Notes: generated by a model not told the origin, from the letters alone. A stretch of 64,000 nucleotides of DNA from Sphingomonadaceae bacterium OTU29LAMAA1 (GCA_024072375.1 CP099617.1:477001-541000); one strand, 5' to 3'; positions 43,298-53,800 are shown, numbered from the stretch's first letter. Translations and numbers: made by a program.

Positions 43298-44133
43298 GGC
43301 TCCGTCAAATAAAATGCACCGGCTGGTAAGGAGGGCAGGGTAGGGGCGTGACATGCCCCGTCCGCGCAAGCCTGCATCGCCATTCCGCTACTTCAACTCG
43401 TCGCCGGAGGTGATCCGGCTGGTGGTGCTGATGTACGTGCGCTTTCCCCTCTCGCTGCGGAACGTGGAGGATCTGCTGTTCGAGCGCGGGATCGACATCT
43501 GCCACGAGACGGTCAGGCTGTGGTGGAACAGGTTTGGTCCGCTGTTCGCAGGCGACATTCGCCGTCAGCGGGTCAGCCGCATGCGGGGCTTTCGCCACTG
43601 GCGCTGGCACCTGGACGAGATGTACGTGAAGCTGAACGGCGAGATGGTCTACCTGTGGCGAGCGGTCGACCATGAGGGTGAGGTGTTGGAAAGCTACGTC
43701 ACCAAGACCCGCGACAAGGCTGCCGCCCTTACTTTTATGAAGAAGGCGCTCAAACGGCACGGTTCACCCGACGGCATCACCACTGATGGCTTGCGCAGCT
43801 ACGGCGCCGCGATGAACGAGCTGGGCAATCGCGATAAGCAGGAGGTGGGGCGCTGGGCCAACAACCGGGTGGAGAACTCGCACCTGCCGTTCCGACGACG
43901 AGAGCGGGCGATGCTAAGGTTCCGGCAGATGAAGACGCTGCAGAAGTTCGCCTCTGTTCACGCCAACGTCCACAACCACTTCAGCCTCGAGCGCCACCTT
44001 ATCGATCGACAGACCTACCGGGAACGACGCTCCGCCGCACTGGCGGAGTGGCAGGTGCTCGCCAGCTAAGCTGCGACCTTCAAAGACCCGGGTGCATCGT
44101 CTGGAGACCAGTTCGCCTTAGACTGACAGCACC
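43298..44133 (+). mobile_element. IS6-family insertion sequence, copy 2
   Basis: About 836 bp in the same orientation as copy 1, with the same ends (GGCTCCGTCAAAT on the left, GACTGACAGCACC on the right). Non-coding parts at both ends differ clearly from copy 1, while the coding middle is nearly identical. No target duplication is evident (GATCCGGG left, CTGGAAAC right). Confidence 0.8.
43353..44069 (+). CDS. IS6-family DDE transposase, copy 2
   Basis: The 238-residue transposase has the same catalytic motifs as copy 1 (HLDEMYVKLNGE, ITTDGLRSYGAA, NRVENSHLPFRR) and an intact frame. The gene starts with ATGCCCCGTCCGCGC. It closes the right side of a segment of about 6.8 kb bounded by directly repeated elements. 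Confidence 0.92.
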   Translation: MPRPRKPASPFRYFNSSPEVIRLVVLMYVRFPLSLRNVEDLLFERGIDICHETVRLWWNRFGPLFAGDIRRQRVSRMRGFRHWRWHLDEMYVKLNGEMVYLWRAVDHEGEVLESYVTKTRDKAAALTFMKKALKRHGSPDGITTDGLRSYGAAMNELGNRDKQEVGRWANNRVENSHLPFRRRERAMLRFRQMKTLQKFASVHANVHNHFSLERHLIDRQTYRERRSAALAEWQVLAS

Positions 44134-44215
44134 CTGGAAACAGATGTTAGTGCAGGCAGGTGAGTCCGATCAGAATCTCCATCCTCCGGGCGATCATAAA
44201 TTTTCAACGCTCGCT

Positions 44216-44241
44216 GGAATAAAGTCTGAGCCAGCATCGTC
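44216..44241 (+). promoter_or_regulatory. Candidate ECF-sigma promoter of the DUF305/YVTN operon
   Basis: GGAATAAA (44216-44223) and CGTC (44238-44241) have the spacing of ECF promoters (17 bases between GGAAT and CGT). It lies 31 bases before the DUF305 start codon. The operon encodes its own ECF sigma factor, so autoregulation is plausible. Confidence 0.42.
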
Positions 44242-44271
44242 ACTGCGTTGATCCTTTTATCGGAGGCATCG

Positions 44272-44676
44272 ATGCCAGCCACCCGCCGCCTATTGCACCT
44301 ACTTCTTGCCCCAGCATTAGCGTTCGGCGCGGAGACCGCCTTTGCCACGATCGCAGATACAGAGCAGCCATACCTCGTAGAGATGAATGCCGCCATGGAC
44401 CGGATGATGAAGGCCATGATGGTCAGCCCAACAGGTGATGTTGATGCCGACTTCGTGACCATGATGCAGCCGCATCACCAAGGTGCCATCGATATGGCGG
44501 TCGCGGAACTTCGCTACGGCAAGAACGAGCAGCTCAAGCGGATCGCACAGGAGATCATCGTCGATCAGCAGCAGGAGATTGCGGCCATGCGCCTCGCGCT
44601 CGGTCAGCCGCTGCCGCCATCGCAAGCTGTCCCGACGCAGCAAGGCTCTACGCCCCATGCCCATAAGGAGCACTGA
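44272..44676 (+). CDS. DUF305-domain exported protein
   Basis: The 134-residue product has a signal peptide (LLHLLLAPALAFGAETAFA) and the DUF305 signature: VEMNAAMDRMMKAMMVSPTG, then DADFVTMMQPHHQGAIDMAVAEL. The conserved HH-Q-G-A motif and Met/His-rich regions are associated with copper handling in other bacteria. GGAGG precedes ATG 44272. It is followed by the YVTN-repeat gene with one base between stop and start. Confidence 0.87.
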   Translation: MPATRRLLHLLLAPALAFGAETAFATIADTEQPYLVEMNAAMDRMMKAMMVSPTGDVDADFVTMMQPHHQGAIDMAVAELRYGKNEQLKRIAQEIIVDQQQEIAAMRLALGQPLPPSQAVPTQQGSTPHAHKEH

Positions 44677-44677
44677 C

Positions 44678-46204
44678 ATGAATCGTTTTATCCCGGTGGC
44701 GGCCCTGCTTGCTAGTTCCGCTGGTGCGCAGACGGCTCTCTGGGCAGCGCCCGCTTCGATCGAAGCGCCCGTCGTTGACGACCAGCCTCAGACCACGGCG
44801 CGGGCTGATACGGCAGGCTCTCAAAAAGTTCAGGCACCCTGGAGCCGCAAGGACGTGCCGACCAGCGGCCGGGACCGGGTCTACGCGGCTGAGCAGTTCT
44901 CAAATACACTGTCTGTCACCGACCCGTCGACCAATACGCTTATTGGCGTGATCAAGCTCGGCGATCCGCAGCCTGGCAACTTCAGTCCGCTCTACAAGGG
45001 GCAGGTGCTTGTTCACGGATTGGGTTTCTCGCCCGATGGTAAAACGCTCGCGGTCGTTTCGATCGGCTCTAACTCCGTGACCTGGATCGACACGGCAACG
45101 AATGCGGTCAAGCACACCACGTACATCGGTCGCAGCCCCCACGAGGCTTTCTTCACGCCGGACGGCAAGGAAGTCTGGGTGACGGTACGCGGTGAGGATT
45201 ACATCTCCGTGCTGGACCCGATGACCTATGAAGAGACGGGGCGCATCAAGACGCCTGGTGGGCCCGGCATGACGATCTTCTCGCCGGACGGAAAATACGG
45301 CTATGTGTGCTCGTCCTTCAATCCCGAACTCGTCGTGTTTGATGTGGCGACCCACAAGGAAGCGGGCCGTGTCCAGCAGCCCAGCCCCTTCTGCCCGAAC
45401 ATTTCTGCCAGTCCCGATGGCAAGCAGGTCTGGTTTACGCTGAAGGACGTCGGCAAGACCGTAGCCTTCGATGCCAAACCTCCCTTCTCCGTTCTCAAGG
45501 TGATCGACACAGGTCCGATCACCAACCACGTCAACTTTGCGGTGACGCCGAAGGGGCAATTTGCCTATGTGACCGTCGGCGGCCTTAACCTCGTGAAGGT
45601 TTTCCGCACCAGGGACTTCGCACAAGTTGCAACCGTGCCTGTCGGTAAGCTACCGCACGGCATCTGGCCGTCCGGCGACGGCTCGCGGATCTATGTCGGA
45701 CTCGAGAACGACGATAAACTCGCGGTTATCGACACGGCAAAAAACCGCGTCACAAGCATGGTGCCAATCGGTCAGGCGCCACAGGCAATCGCCTATGTGC
45801 CTAATGCAGTGCCAGATGGTTCGGGCACTGCAAATCTTCAGCCTCTCGGCAAGGCTGGTAACGCCACGCATCTGACACTCGCGCCACGCGGCGATGCGAA
45901 TGTCAGCCCGACGAGCGTCACCCTGTTCGACCAGGGATTGATCCAGATTCTGCAAGGCTCCGTGACCGGCCTGGCGCCCAAGCACGGCTATGTCCTTGCC
46001 CTTTCTGACCATGCCGATGGATCGGGCGCTTTGGAACCGCTTGCCAAGTTCACGACCAATCCTGCAGGTTCGGCCATCGTCAACGTGTCAGGACCAATCC
46101 GGCAAATTGTCACGGCTTCGACGCCCGCCGAGAGGCGCTGGCTCGTCGTTGCGGAGAATAACGAGGATATGCCCGGCACTGTGCTTCAGGTGCAGCAGGA
46201 CTGA
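44678..46204 (+). CDS. Exported YVTN-repeat beta-propeller protein
   Basis: The 508-residue protein has a signal peptide and repeats of the YVTN/cytochrome-D1-like beta-propeller type, for example VYAAEQFSNTLSVTDPSTN, HEAFFTPDGKEVWVTVRG, PHGIWPSGDGSRIYVGLEN. A C-terminal part of about 100 residues outside the propeller contains LSDHADGSGALEPLAKF. Such propellers bind ligands or partner proteins in the periplasm; with a DUF305 neighbour, a metal- or redox-stress role is possible. Confidence 0.85.
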   Translation: MNRFIPVAALLASSAGAQTALWAAPASIEAPVVDDQPQTTARADTAGSQKVQAPWSRKDVPTSGRDRVYAAEQFSNTLSVTDPSTNTLIGVIKLGDPQPGNFSPLYKGQVLVHGLGFSPDGKTLAVVSIGSNSVTWIDTATNAVKHTTYIGRSPHEAFFTPDGKEVWVTVRGEDYISVLDPMTYEETGRIKTPGGPGMTIFSPDGKYGYVCSSFNPELVVFDVATHKEAGRVQQPSPFCPNISASPDGKQVWFTLKDVGKTVAFDAKPPFSVLKVIDTGPITNHVNFAVTPKGQFAYVTVGGLNLVKVFRTRDFAQVATVPVGKLPHGIWPSGDGSRIYVGLENDDKLAVIDTAKNRVTSMVPIGQAPQAIAYVPNAVPDGSGTANLQPLGKAGNATHLTLAPRGDANVSPTSVTLFDQGLIQILQGSVTGLAPKHGYVLALSDHADGSGALEPLAKFTTNPAGSAIVNVSGPIRQIVTASTPAERRWLVVAENNEDMPGTVLQVQQD

Positions 46205-46205
46205 G

Positions 46206-46715
46206 ATGGACGAGCGGGCTGCTATGATCGAACCGCTGATCCCCGGCCTGCGTCGCTACGCTCGAGCGTGGCTACGCGACGCCAGTCTGGCGGACGATCT
46301 CGTTCAGGACTGCCTCGAGCGCGCGGTCGCTTCCTGGCGCCGGAGACACGGCGATGCGGTGCGTCCGTGGCTCTATGCAATCTTGCACAATCTGCTCGTC
46401 GATTACAGCCGGCGTACGGCACGGCGTGGAACGCCCGTTCCCATCGACGCAGCGGATGGACCTGCGCTGTCGATTGCGCCCGAGCAGGCTGCGGGTATCG
46501 AGTATAGCGACCTGATGCGCAGCCTTGATACCCTACCTCCTGATCAACGTGCCGCAATCCTGCTCGTGTCGGTCGAGGACCTCTCCTATGCCGATGCGGC
46601 TGCCGTTCTGGGCGTGGCGATCGGCACGCTGATGTCGCGATTGTCTCGCGGCCGGGATCGCCTCGCAGCGCAGATCGGCCTTGGTGAGCGGCCGAAGCTG
46701 CGGAGGGTGAAATGA
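46206..46715 (+). CDS. ECF sigma factor (ECF26-like)
   Basis: The 169-residue protein has region 2 (LRRYARAWLRDASLADDLVQDCLERAVASW) and region 4 (LPPDQRAAILLVSVEDLSYADAAAVLGVAIGTLMSRLSRGR). The wording is similar to the ECF26 group seen in alphaproteobacteria. ATG 46206 follows the upstream stop with 1 base spacing. Its stop overlaps the anti-sigma gene by 4 bases. The candidate promoter at 44216-44241 may be its target. Confidence 0.9.
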   Translation: MDERAAMIEPLIPGLRRYARAWLRDASLADDLVQDCLERAVASWRRRHGDAVRPWLYAILHNLLVDYSRRTARRGTPVPIDAADGPALSIAPEQAAGIEYSDLMRSLDTLPPDQRAAILLVSVEDLSYADAAAVLGVAIGTLMSRLSRGRDRLAAQIGLGERPKLRRVK

Positions 46716-47476
46716 CGGCCCCCATCGGTGAGGATGACCTCATGGCGTGGGTAGATGGCCGACTGCCTCCTGAGCGAGATCCGCTCGTCGATGCCTACCT
46801 TGCTGAGCATCCTGACGTTGCAGGCCGACTTCGTCTGCAAAGGCAGCAAAGAGGCACACTTTCTGTTGCTTTCTCTGCGGTCTCATCCGAACCGATCCCA
46901 TCTGCCATGCGAGTGGATGCTATTACGGCTCGTCGTCGTAGTGGCCCTCAGTGGTGGCATGCAGCGGCCGCGGCACTCCTGTTGGCCATAGGTTTCGGTG
47001 GCGGATGGGGGCTGCGTACCACCACTCTTCCGCCACAGGCGGGAATCGGAGCGCTCGCTCAGGAGGCAACATACAGCTACCGGGTGTATGCCTCCGACAT
47101 GCAGCGCGGTGCTGAGATCGGACCGGACGACAGACTGCAGTTGATCAGTTGGGCGTCGCAGCGGATTGGCAGCCGCGTTGCCATACCGGACCTCCTGTCA
47201 GCCGGCTATCGCTTTGCTGGCGGCCGTCTCGTCGCCACGCCACACGGGCCGGCCGTCATGCTTCTATACGCAGGACCCGCGAACACCCGACTCGCCGTAC
47301 TCAGCCGTCCAATGGAAATCGACAAGGCTGCGGGAATGACCCCCAGCGAGGAAGGTGACATCAACCGCGTAACTTGGGCTGACCGAGGGATCGGTTACAG
47401 TATCGTCGCGCCACGCTCGCCTGAGGATTTACGACCTGTGGCTGAAACCATCCGCCGGCAGATACTTCGTGTGTGA
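46712..47476 (+). CDS. Membrane anti-sigma factor
   Basis: The 254-residue protein has a short cytoplasmic N-terminus typical of anti-sigma factors (GEDDLMAWVDGRLPPERDPLVDAYLAEHP), one membrane segment (WWHAAAAALLLAIGFGGGWGL) and a periplasmic domain of about 150 residues. There is no zinc-binding H-x3-C-x2-C motif, so it is not a ZAS protein. It is coupled to the ECF sigma gene by a 4-base overlap. Confidence 0.85.
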   Translation: MTAPIGEDDLMAWVDGRLPPERDPLVDAYLAEHPDVAGRLRLQRQQRGTLSVAFSAVSSEPIPSAMRVDAITARRRSGPQWWHAAAAALLLAIGFGGGWGLRTTTLPPQAGIGALAQEATYSYRVYASDMQRGAEIGPDDRLQLISWASQRIGSRVAIPDLLSAGYRFAGGRLVATPHGPAVMLLYAGPANTRLAVLSRPMEIDKAAGMTPSEEGDINRVTWADRGIGYSIVAPRSPEDLRPVAETIRRQILRV

Positions 47477-47602
47477 GGACGCGAACTGACCGACCCCAGC
47501 CGCCGGGCCAACTTTCTGTCCTTAGCCGGGTCAAGGCTGATGGCATCACAACCAAGCTTCTGCCGGCCGCCTGCGGCTGAGACGACCGGCAGCACCGGAG
47601 CA

Positions 47603-48355
47603 TCAGATTTGTGTGTGACCACCGTCAACGAAAAGTTCGATGCCATTAACGAAGCTGGCGTCATCCGATGCGAGGAACAGCACCGCCCTGGCGATCTCGT
47701 CTGGCTGACCGACACGACCAGCTGGTATCTGCGTGGCCAAAAAATCCTTGATGCCTTGCGCTTGATCGCCGTTGCCGAAAACTTCGTTCAAGCCGGCAGT
47801 TTCGGTCGGCCCAGGGCTGACCACGTTCACGCGGATACGACGATCCTTAAGATCGAGAATCCAGTTGCGAGCGAAGTTGCGCACGGCGGCCTTGCTCGCC
47901 CCGTATACGCTAAAGGCCGGAGTGCCAGATGCGCCAGCGGTCGAACCCGTTAGGACGATCGACGCGCCGTCTTTCAGCAGTGGCAATGCCTTTTGAACCG
48001 TAAAGAGTACGCCCTTTACGTTGGTGTCGAAAGTTGTGTCGAACTGCTCTTCAGTGATCTGGCCGAGCGGGAGCATGGTCCCACCCCCTGCGTTGGCGAA
48101 GATCACATCAATTTGAGCATGCTGCTGCTGAACCGCGTCGTAGAGGCGGTCAATGTCGACGAGTTTCGTCATGTCCCCCTGCACCCCAGTGACACGCCCG
48201 CCGATCTGCTTCACCGCGGCATCGAGCACGTCTTGGCGGCGGCCGGTGACGAACACGCGAGCACCTTCGCCAGAGAAGGCTTTGGCAGCCGCCAGCCCGA
48301 TGCCGCTCGTCCCGCCAGTGACTACCACCACCTTGTTGTTGAACCGGTCCGTCAT
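47603..48355 (-). CDS. Short-chain dehydrogenase/reductase
   Basis: The 250-residue classical SDR has [14 protein letters not shown] in place of NNAG, and the catalytic region [21 protein letters not shown] (Ser, Tyr, Lys). It diverges from the LysR gene at 48471 with 115 bases between them, a common regulator-target arrangement. The substrate is not evident. Confidence 0.9.
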   Translation of the reverse strand: MTDRFNNKVVVVTGGTSGIGLAAAKAFSGEGARVFVTGRRQDVLDAAVKQIGGRVTGVQGDMTKLVDIDRLYDAVQQQHAQIDVIFANAGGGTMLPLGQITEEQFDTTFDTNVKGVLFTVQKALPLLKDGASIVLTGSTAGASGTPAFSVYGASKAAVRNFARNWILDLKDRRIRVNVVSPGPTETAGLNEVFGNGDQAQGIKDFLATQIPAGRVGQPDEIARAVLFLASDDASFVNGIELFVDGGHTQI

Positions 48356-48470
48356 TGTCTGTCTCCTTCATCGTGGCGGCGCAGCGCCGTTGCCCCGCTT
48401 AAATGCGGTCGGAACGATCGTGCTTGTAGCTGACAAATTCGGCACGTACCGTTCCACTGGGGGAACGCTG

Positions 48471-49373
48471 ATGCGAACAGACCTGAATGATCTGGCATAC
48501 TTCGCCGAAGTGGTATCGCACGGCGGGTTTGCGGCAGCGGGGCGCGCCTTGCACGAGCCCAAGTCCAAGCTCAGCCGTCGCGTCGCGGGCTTGGAGGAAC
48601 GGCTCGGCCTGCGACTGATCGAACGGTCGAGTCGTCGCTTCCGCGTCACCGAAACTGGCCAAGCCTTCTACGAACGCTGCCGTGCGATGCTGGCGGAGGC
48701 CGAACAGGCTGAGGCTCTTGTTATGCAGGCGCAAGCCGAGCCGCACGGCCGCATCCGGTTCAGCTGTCCGACCGGCATGATCGAGCCAGTCTCTGGGATT
48801 GTTGCCATGTTCCTCGCCAGATATCCCAAGGTTCGTCTTCAGCTCGTCGCTACCGACCGCGCCGTCGATCTTATCGAGGAGCGGATCGATCTGGCGCTGC
48901 GCGTCCGGTCATCGCTGAACAGCGATGCCGCACTCACGATGCGTTCGCTTGGCACCTCTACGCGCATACTGGTGGCGAGCCCGCAGATCGCCAGCCAAGT
49001 GACGGAGTTGGAAAAGATGAACACCCTGCCGTTGCTGGCCACCAACGACGAGGCGGATGAGGTAGAGTGGCATCTGGAGACAGAAGATGGCCGCCGCCAT
49101 ACGCTGCGGGCTATTCCCCGCCTCGGCTGCGCTGATCTGACGGCCGTGCGGCGAGCAGCTGTTTTCGGTTTGGGTGTTGCGATTTTGCCCGATCGGGTGT
49201 GCCGCAACGCGATCGCGGACGGTAGCTTAGTGCACGTTCTTCCGGAGTGGCGCGGTCTGCAAGGGGTCGTCCACCTAGTCTTTACGACCCGGCGTGGATT
49301 GGCTCCTGCGGTGCGAGCTCTGATCGATCACCTAGCAACGCACTTTCCGCGCCATGCTCTTGCAAGTCGGTGA
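48471..49373 (+). CDS. LysR-family transcriptional regulator
   Basis: The 300-residue regulator has the winged helix-turn-helix (DLNDLAYFAEVVSHGGFAAAGRALHEPKSKLSRRVAGLEERLG) and an effector domain. The start at ATG 48471 is family-consistent; the open frame runs further upstream without similarity. It probably controls the divergent SDR gene. Confidence 0.9.
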   Translation: MRTDLNDLAYFAEVVSHGGFAAAGRALHEPKSKLSRRVAGLEERLGLRLIERSSRRFRVTETGQAFYERCRAMLAEAEQAEALVMQAQAEPHGRIRFSCPTGMIEPVSGIVAMFLARYPKVRLQLVATDRAVDLIEERIDLALRVRSSLNSDAALTMRSLGTSTRILVASPQIASQVTELEKMNTLPLLATNDEADEVEWHLETEDGRRHTLRAIPRLGCADLTAVRRAAVFGLGVAILPDRVCRNAIADGSLVHVLPEWRGLQGVVHLVFTTRRGLAPAVRALIDHLATHFPRHALASR

Positions 49374-49476
49374 CGCTAAGCCGAAAGTGGGCCGGGTAGC
49401 TTTTCAAAAGTGGAAGGCGCCAGGAACTGCGTTCCAAAAGTTCTTTATGCTTTCTTTCAACTGACCTTAGTTCGCG

Positions 49477-49841
49477 ATGATCGGTCAGCCGAGGCCAATC
49501 CATCGCTTAGGCCCTTTGAGCGGGCGCGCGCCACTGATGGCCACGCGCGACCTATGTCAAACGCGACGACCTGATGAGCATTGGCGGTGGCGGCAACAAG
49601 CTCCGAAGCTCGCTACGATACTTTCATCACGACGGGGGCGCGGCAATCGTTTCATGCGCGCTTGAGCGCAGCTGCCGCGGCACCAGCGGAGATCGCCCGC
49701 GAGATGGTCCTAAACGAAACCGTTTCGCGCGGCGACCCGACGTCTAAATACCGTGTCGAATTTGCGGTCGGTGAAGTGGTGTATGCGTCCGGGACGCAAT
49801 CGTGTCGACCAATTTACTACGCATTCGATCACCGCCGCTGA
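49477..49841 (+). pseudogene. Decayed D-cysteine desulfhydrase/ACC-deaminase-like gene (two frameshifts)
   Basis: Three frames in succession give pieces of one PLP-dependent enzyme: PRPIHRLGPLSGRAP from 49477; TYVKRDDLMSIGGGGNKLRS from about 49550 (the PLP-Lys motif KRDDL...GGNK); and YDTFITTGARQSFHARLSAA from 49614 followed by AREMVLNETVSRGDP. The expected catalytic QSNH reads QSFH and about 10 residues are deleted between the second and third pieces. The C-terminal two thirds of the usual 330-residue protein are missing. Confidence 0.72.
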
Positions 49842-49843
49842 GC

Positions 49844-50815
49844 CTAGACTGGTTCCCTTGCTAATTGATCGGAGGCAACTTTCTGAAGCTGCACTGCTTC
49901 TTCAGGCGAGATGCCGATGCTGTCCGCGGCGGCTTCGTCCTTGCCAAAAGACGTCGGATCGATGCCGGTAATGCGCCCGAAGACCACCAGTGCCTCCAGA
50001 TAGTAGCCGTGAACGCTCGCGTGGTAGTGGTCGTACGTCCATAGATCCATCTGCCCGAAGGCGCGGCCGTCGTACGGGTTCGGATCCGCCACGCCGGTTG
50101 TCATCGCTCGGCTCCACGCTTCCCCGACCGGTAGGACGCCCGTGACCCCCGGCGTCCGCGCCTTGGCGGTTTCCGATGCGGCGCGCAGGTCGGCAGCCAT
50201 CGCGGTCACCGGCTTTCCGTACCAGTGTCCCTTGGACAGATACGTCTCGTCGGCCCGCGTCCACGTCGACATGAGATGGACCTGGACGCCGGGATTGCGC
50301 GACCTGAACAGCTCCGTCAGCCTACCGACGTCGCGAACGTAGTTGGTCGGGTCGCCGGGCTGCTCGCGATTGAGCGTGCTCAGCTCCTGAAGGACAACGA
50401 CGTCCCACGCCCGATCGAAGAGCTGGCGCCTCTGCGAATAGTGGAACCCCAGCGTCTTGCCCCCCTGCGTCTCGAGGCTGACGGCGTAGTTGAGGCCCTT
50501 CTGTCTCGCCAGGGTGGCAAAGAGCGACGGGACGCCGCCATAGCCTGCACCATTGAGGTCGGTGACGTACTCCGGGTGCCAGTTGCGCACGCCGGAATGC
50601 GCGCCCTGCGTGAAGCTGTTGCCCACGAACAGGATCGTGCGCACCGGCTGCGTCGAGGGCGGCGGGATCTGCCGCGCCGTTTCTGCGGAGGTCGGCGGCG
50701 GGGTCCCCGCGACCGCCGGCCGACCGGCGGGAGAGACGGGCGGCGCCCCCTCCTGCGCAGCAGCCGGAGCGGCGGCCAGCAGGAGGAGCGGGAGGATCAC
50801 ATGTGACTTGGGCAT
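49844..50815 (-). CDS. Exported SGNH/GDSL-type hydrolase
   Basis: The 323-residue product has a signal peptide (LPLLLLAAAPAAAQ) followed by a Pro-rich linker and an SGNH hydrolase domain: ILFVGNSFTQGA (block I, nucleophile Ser) and a C-terminal DHYHASVHGYYLEALVVFG with the catalytic Asp and His. The start is ATG 50815. It starts 11 bases beyond the TonB receptor stop, so it belongs to the dctA-receptor-hydrolase operon. It probably hydrolyses an ester in the periplasm or outside the cell. Confidence 0.85.
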   Translation of the reverse strand: MPKSHVILPLLLLAAAPAAAQEGAPPVSPAGRPAVAGTPPPTSAETARQIPPPSTQPVRTILFVGNSFTQGAHSGVRNWHPEYVTDLNGAGYGGVPSLFATLARQKGLNYAVSLETQGGKTLGFHYSQRRQLFDRAWDVVVLQELSTLNREQPGDPTNYVRDVGRLTELFRSRNPGVQVHLMSTWTRADETYLSKGHWYGKPVTAMAADLRAASETAKARTPGVTGVLPVGEAWSRAMTTGVADPNPYDGRAFGQMDLWTYDHYHASVHGYYLEALVVFGRITGIDPTSFGKDEAAADSIGISPEEAVQLQKVASDQLAREPV

Positions 50816-50826
50816 TGTTCTCGTCC

Positions 50827-53800
50827 TCAGAAGCGCTTGCCGACGCTCAGATACCAATAGCGCCCGTATGGAACGTAGAGCGACCCGAGATATCCATCGG
50901 CGGTGATCGGCGGCTGCTTGTCGAAGATGTTCCTTGCGCCGATCCGGAAGCGGGTGTCGTCCATGGCACCACCCTTCACCCGGTACTGCGCATAGAGGTT
51001 GAAGGTCGTCGTTCCCTTGACCACGAACGGATTGCCGTTGGTATCGAGGAAGTTGGTGTCATTCACGTCGCCGATGTAGTTGGCGAACGCGCCGACCTGC
51101 ACCTGCGACAGCGACCACGTCAGTGATCCGGTGACGCGCCATTTCGGCCGTCCGCGGTCCTTGATCAGGTTGGTCGCGTCGGTGAGCGGCGTCGCAGCGT
51201 TGATCTGACCGGCCGCACGCGCGTCGAACAGCGCCTGTACGCCCGGAGGCGTCTCGCGGCTGAACTTGGTGAGGCGCGCGCCGTTGATGTTGAGGTCGAA
51301 CTTACCGATAGCCGTACGCACGTTGTAGATGAGAGCAAGATCGACGCCCTGAACCGTCTGGGGCAGCAGGTTCGTGAATTGGTCGTTGATCTGAGTGACA
51401 GCGCCCACCGGGGCAAGGCCCGTTCCGGTGAACAGCGGGGTGTCGTCGGCCGTCGCAGCTGCACGCACAACGTTGGGGTTGCTCGAACCCTGAAGGCGCA
51501 GGAGATAGTCCAGCACCAGCGCGTTCTGTGGCCCGAACTGGCCGACGATGCCGACCTGCTTGATCGACCAGAAGTCGGCGGTGAGCGTCAGCTTGCCGTA
51601 CTTGCGCGGAAGGAACTTGGGTTCGAGCACCGTACCCAACGTGTAGTTGGTGCTGTTCTCCGGCTTCAGGTCACGATTACCGCTGACGAAGATCGAGTAG
51701 CTGATCCCTCTCGCGCAAGCCGAGTACGTCGCGATGCGACCGGCGCGCAGATCGGCCTCGCACCGGTAGTAGTCGGTGTTCGAGCCGAGACGGGAATACT
51801 GGACGGTGTTGACCTGCTCCAGGTTGGGTGCGCGGAAGCCTTTGGAGTAGCTGCCTCGCAGCCTGAGACCGTCCACCAAATCCCATGCGGCCGCGATCTT
51901 CGGCTTCGCCACCGATCCGAAGTCGCTGTAATGCTCGTACCTGCCGGCCAGCTGCACATCGATGCGTCGGATAAGCGGAATGCCCATCTCCGGCGACACG
52001 ACGGGGACGGCAAGCTCCCCGAACGCAGAGAACACGTCGCGACTGCCCTTGGTGCTGGGCGTTGGGCTGACTGCTGCGACGTTGGAAAGGTTCCTTTCAC
52101 CGGCGACCGCATCGGTGAACGTGATGCTGCCGTTTAGATTGGGATCGCGGATATCCTCCTGCGACTCATGACGAGCCTCGACGCCCAGAGCTATTCCGAG
52201 ACCACCTGCCGGAAGCGCGATGAGGTTGGCGTTGCTGAGTTTAAAGTCGCCGAGCGTTAGCGTCGTGCGGTCCTTCCGCTTCAGTCGGAAGCGGATAGCA
52301 TCGATGGTGGATTGGCTTGCCGGTGAACAGTCGCCGATCGACGGCGTCACCGAGCATCCGCCCGAAAAGGGATTGTAGGCGTCCGGAGTGGAGAGTGCGA
52401 GACTGCGCTGCAGCGCCGTCATGTTGATCGCATCGGACGTGTCCGTCGCCTCCGCCACCGAATACAGGATGGCGGAGTCGAAGTCGAAGCTGCCGATCTT
52501 GCCCTTCACGCCGCCGAGGAACCTCGCCTGCGTGTTGGTGACGTCAACTCTCTGCAGTCCGGCGTCGACGAAGCGGTAGGTCGATAGTCGAACGGGCAGA
52601 CCGGCTGCGGGCACGTTGGTGAGGCCGGGGATACGGTTCGGGTTAAGCGATCCATCCGCGAAGCGCGTCGGCCCGAACGGGCTCCAGTAGTTCGTGGACG
52701 GGATGACGATGGAGTTGAGGTTGATCGTGGCGGGCTGCAGCCGTTGGGTCTCGGCGCGGTAGTAGCCGAGTTCGGTATACAGGGTCAGGCGATCGGAAAC
52801 GTCATAATGGCCGGTCAGGAAGGTGTTGTACCGGTTGAAAGACGGCGTGACGGTCGTACCCGTACGCGTGTCATAGCGCTCGTTGCGCAGCGTCGTCGCG
52901 GTCGCCCGCGTGCCTGTTCCGTAGCAAACATCCTGATTGATCGTGACGACGCAGCCTGGATTGGAAGCCGACTGCGTATGGAAGGCACCGGCCGACGAGG
53001 TGAGCGCGGTGGTCCCGCGTCGGATCGTGCCTGGACCACCCACCACCGCCAAGTTCGCCCAAGGAGACTGGGTCGCGCGCCCGTCGGGCGAGAGGCTGCT
53101 GGAGAACGCCGGATTGTCGGCGAAGTACGACAGCAGATTGTCCGTTGCGGTATACGGCTGATCGGACGAGCGCTGCGCAGTGCGACGCGTGTAGTCTAGG
53201 AAGACGGACACGTTGCCGCGGCCCTCCGCGAAGTCATGGCCGGCGGTGCCGGTCAGCTGCAGCTCCTTGCGGTTCGTACCTTCGGCGAACCCGAAGCGGT
53301 AATCCAGCGAGGCGCCGTCGAAGTTCGTCTTGGTGACGGTGTTGACCACGCCTGCGACAGCGTCCGTGCCGTAGATGGCCGCTGCACCATCGCGCAGGAT
53401 CTCCAGGCGCTCGATACCGGCAACGGGCAGCGAGTTGGCATTGTATCCAAGGACGGGAACGTTGCCGTCGCCCGCCTGGCTCGTCGGATGCTGCACCAGT
53501 CGGCGACCGTTCAGGAGAACGAGGGTGTTGCCGACGCCGAGATTGCGCAGGTTGATGGAGTTCACGTCACCGCGGGCCGCGTTGCTGGTCTGCGCGTTGT
53601 TCGCCTCGTTGAAGGTGACGTCTCCAGCCTGTGGAATGCTTCGGAAGAGTTCGTCGCCGGAAACCGCCCCGGTGGCGTCGATCTGCGCGGAGTCGATCAC
53701 CGACACGGGGAGGGCGGCGGTAGCGCTCGCACCCTTGATCTGAGAACCGACGACGACGATGTCGGCATCGGCCTGCGGCGCCCGTTCGGCGGTGCCCGAC

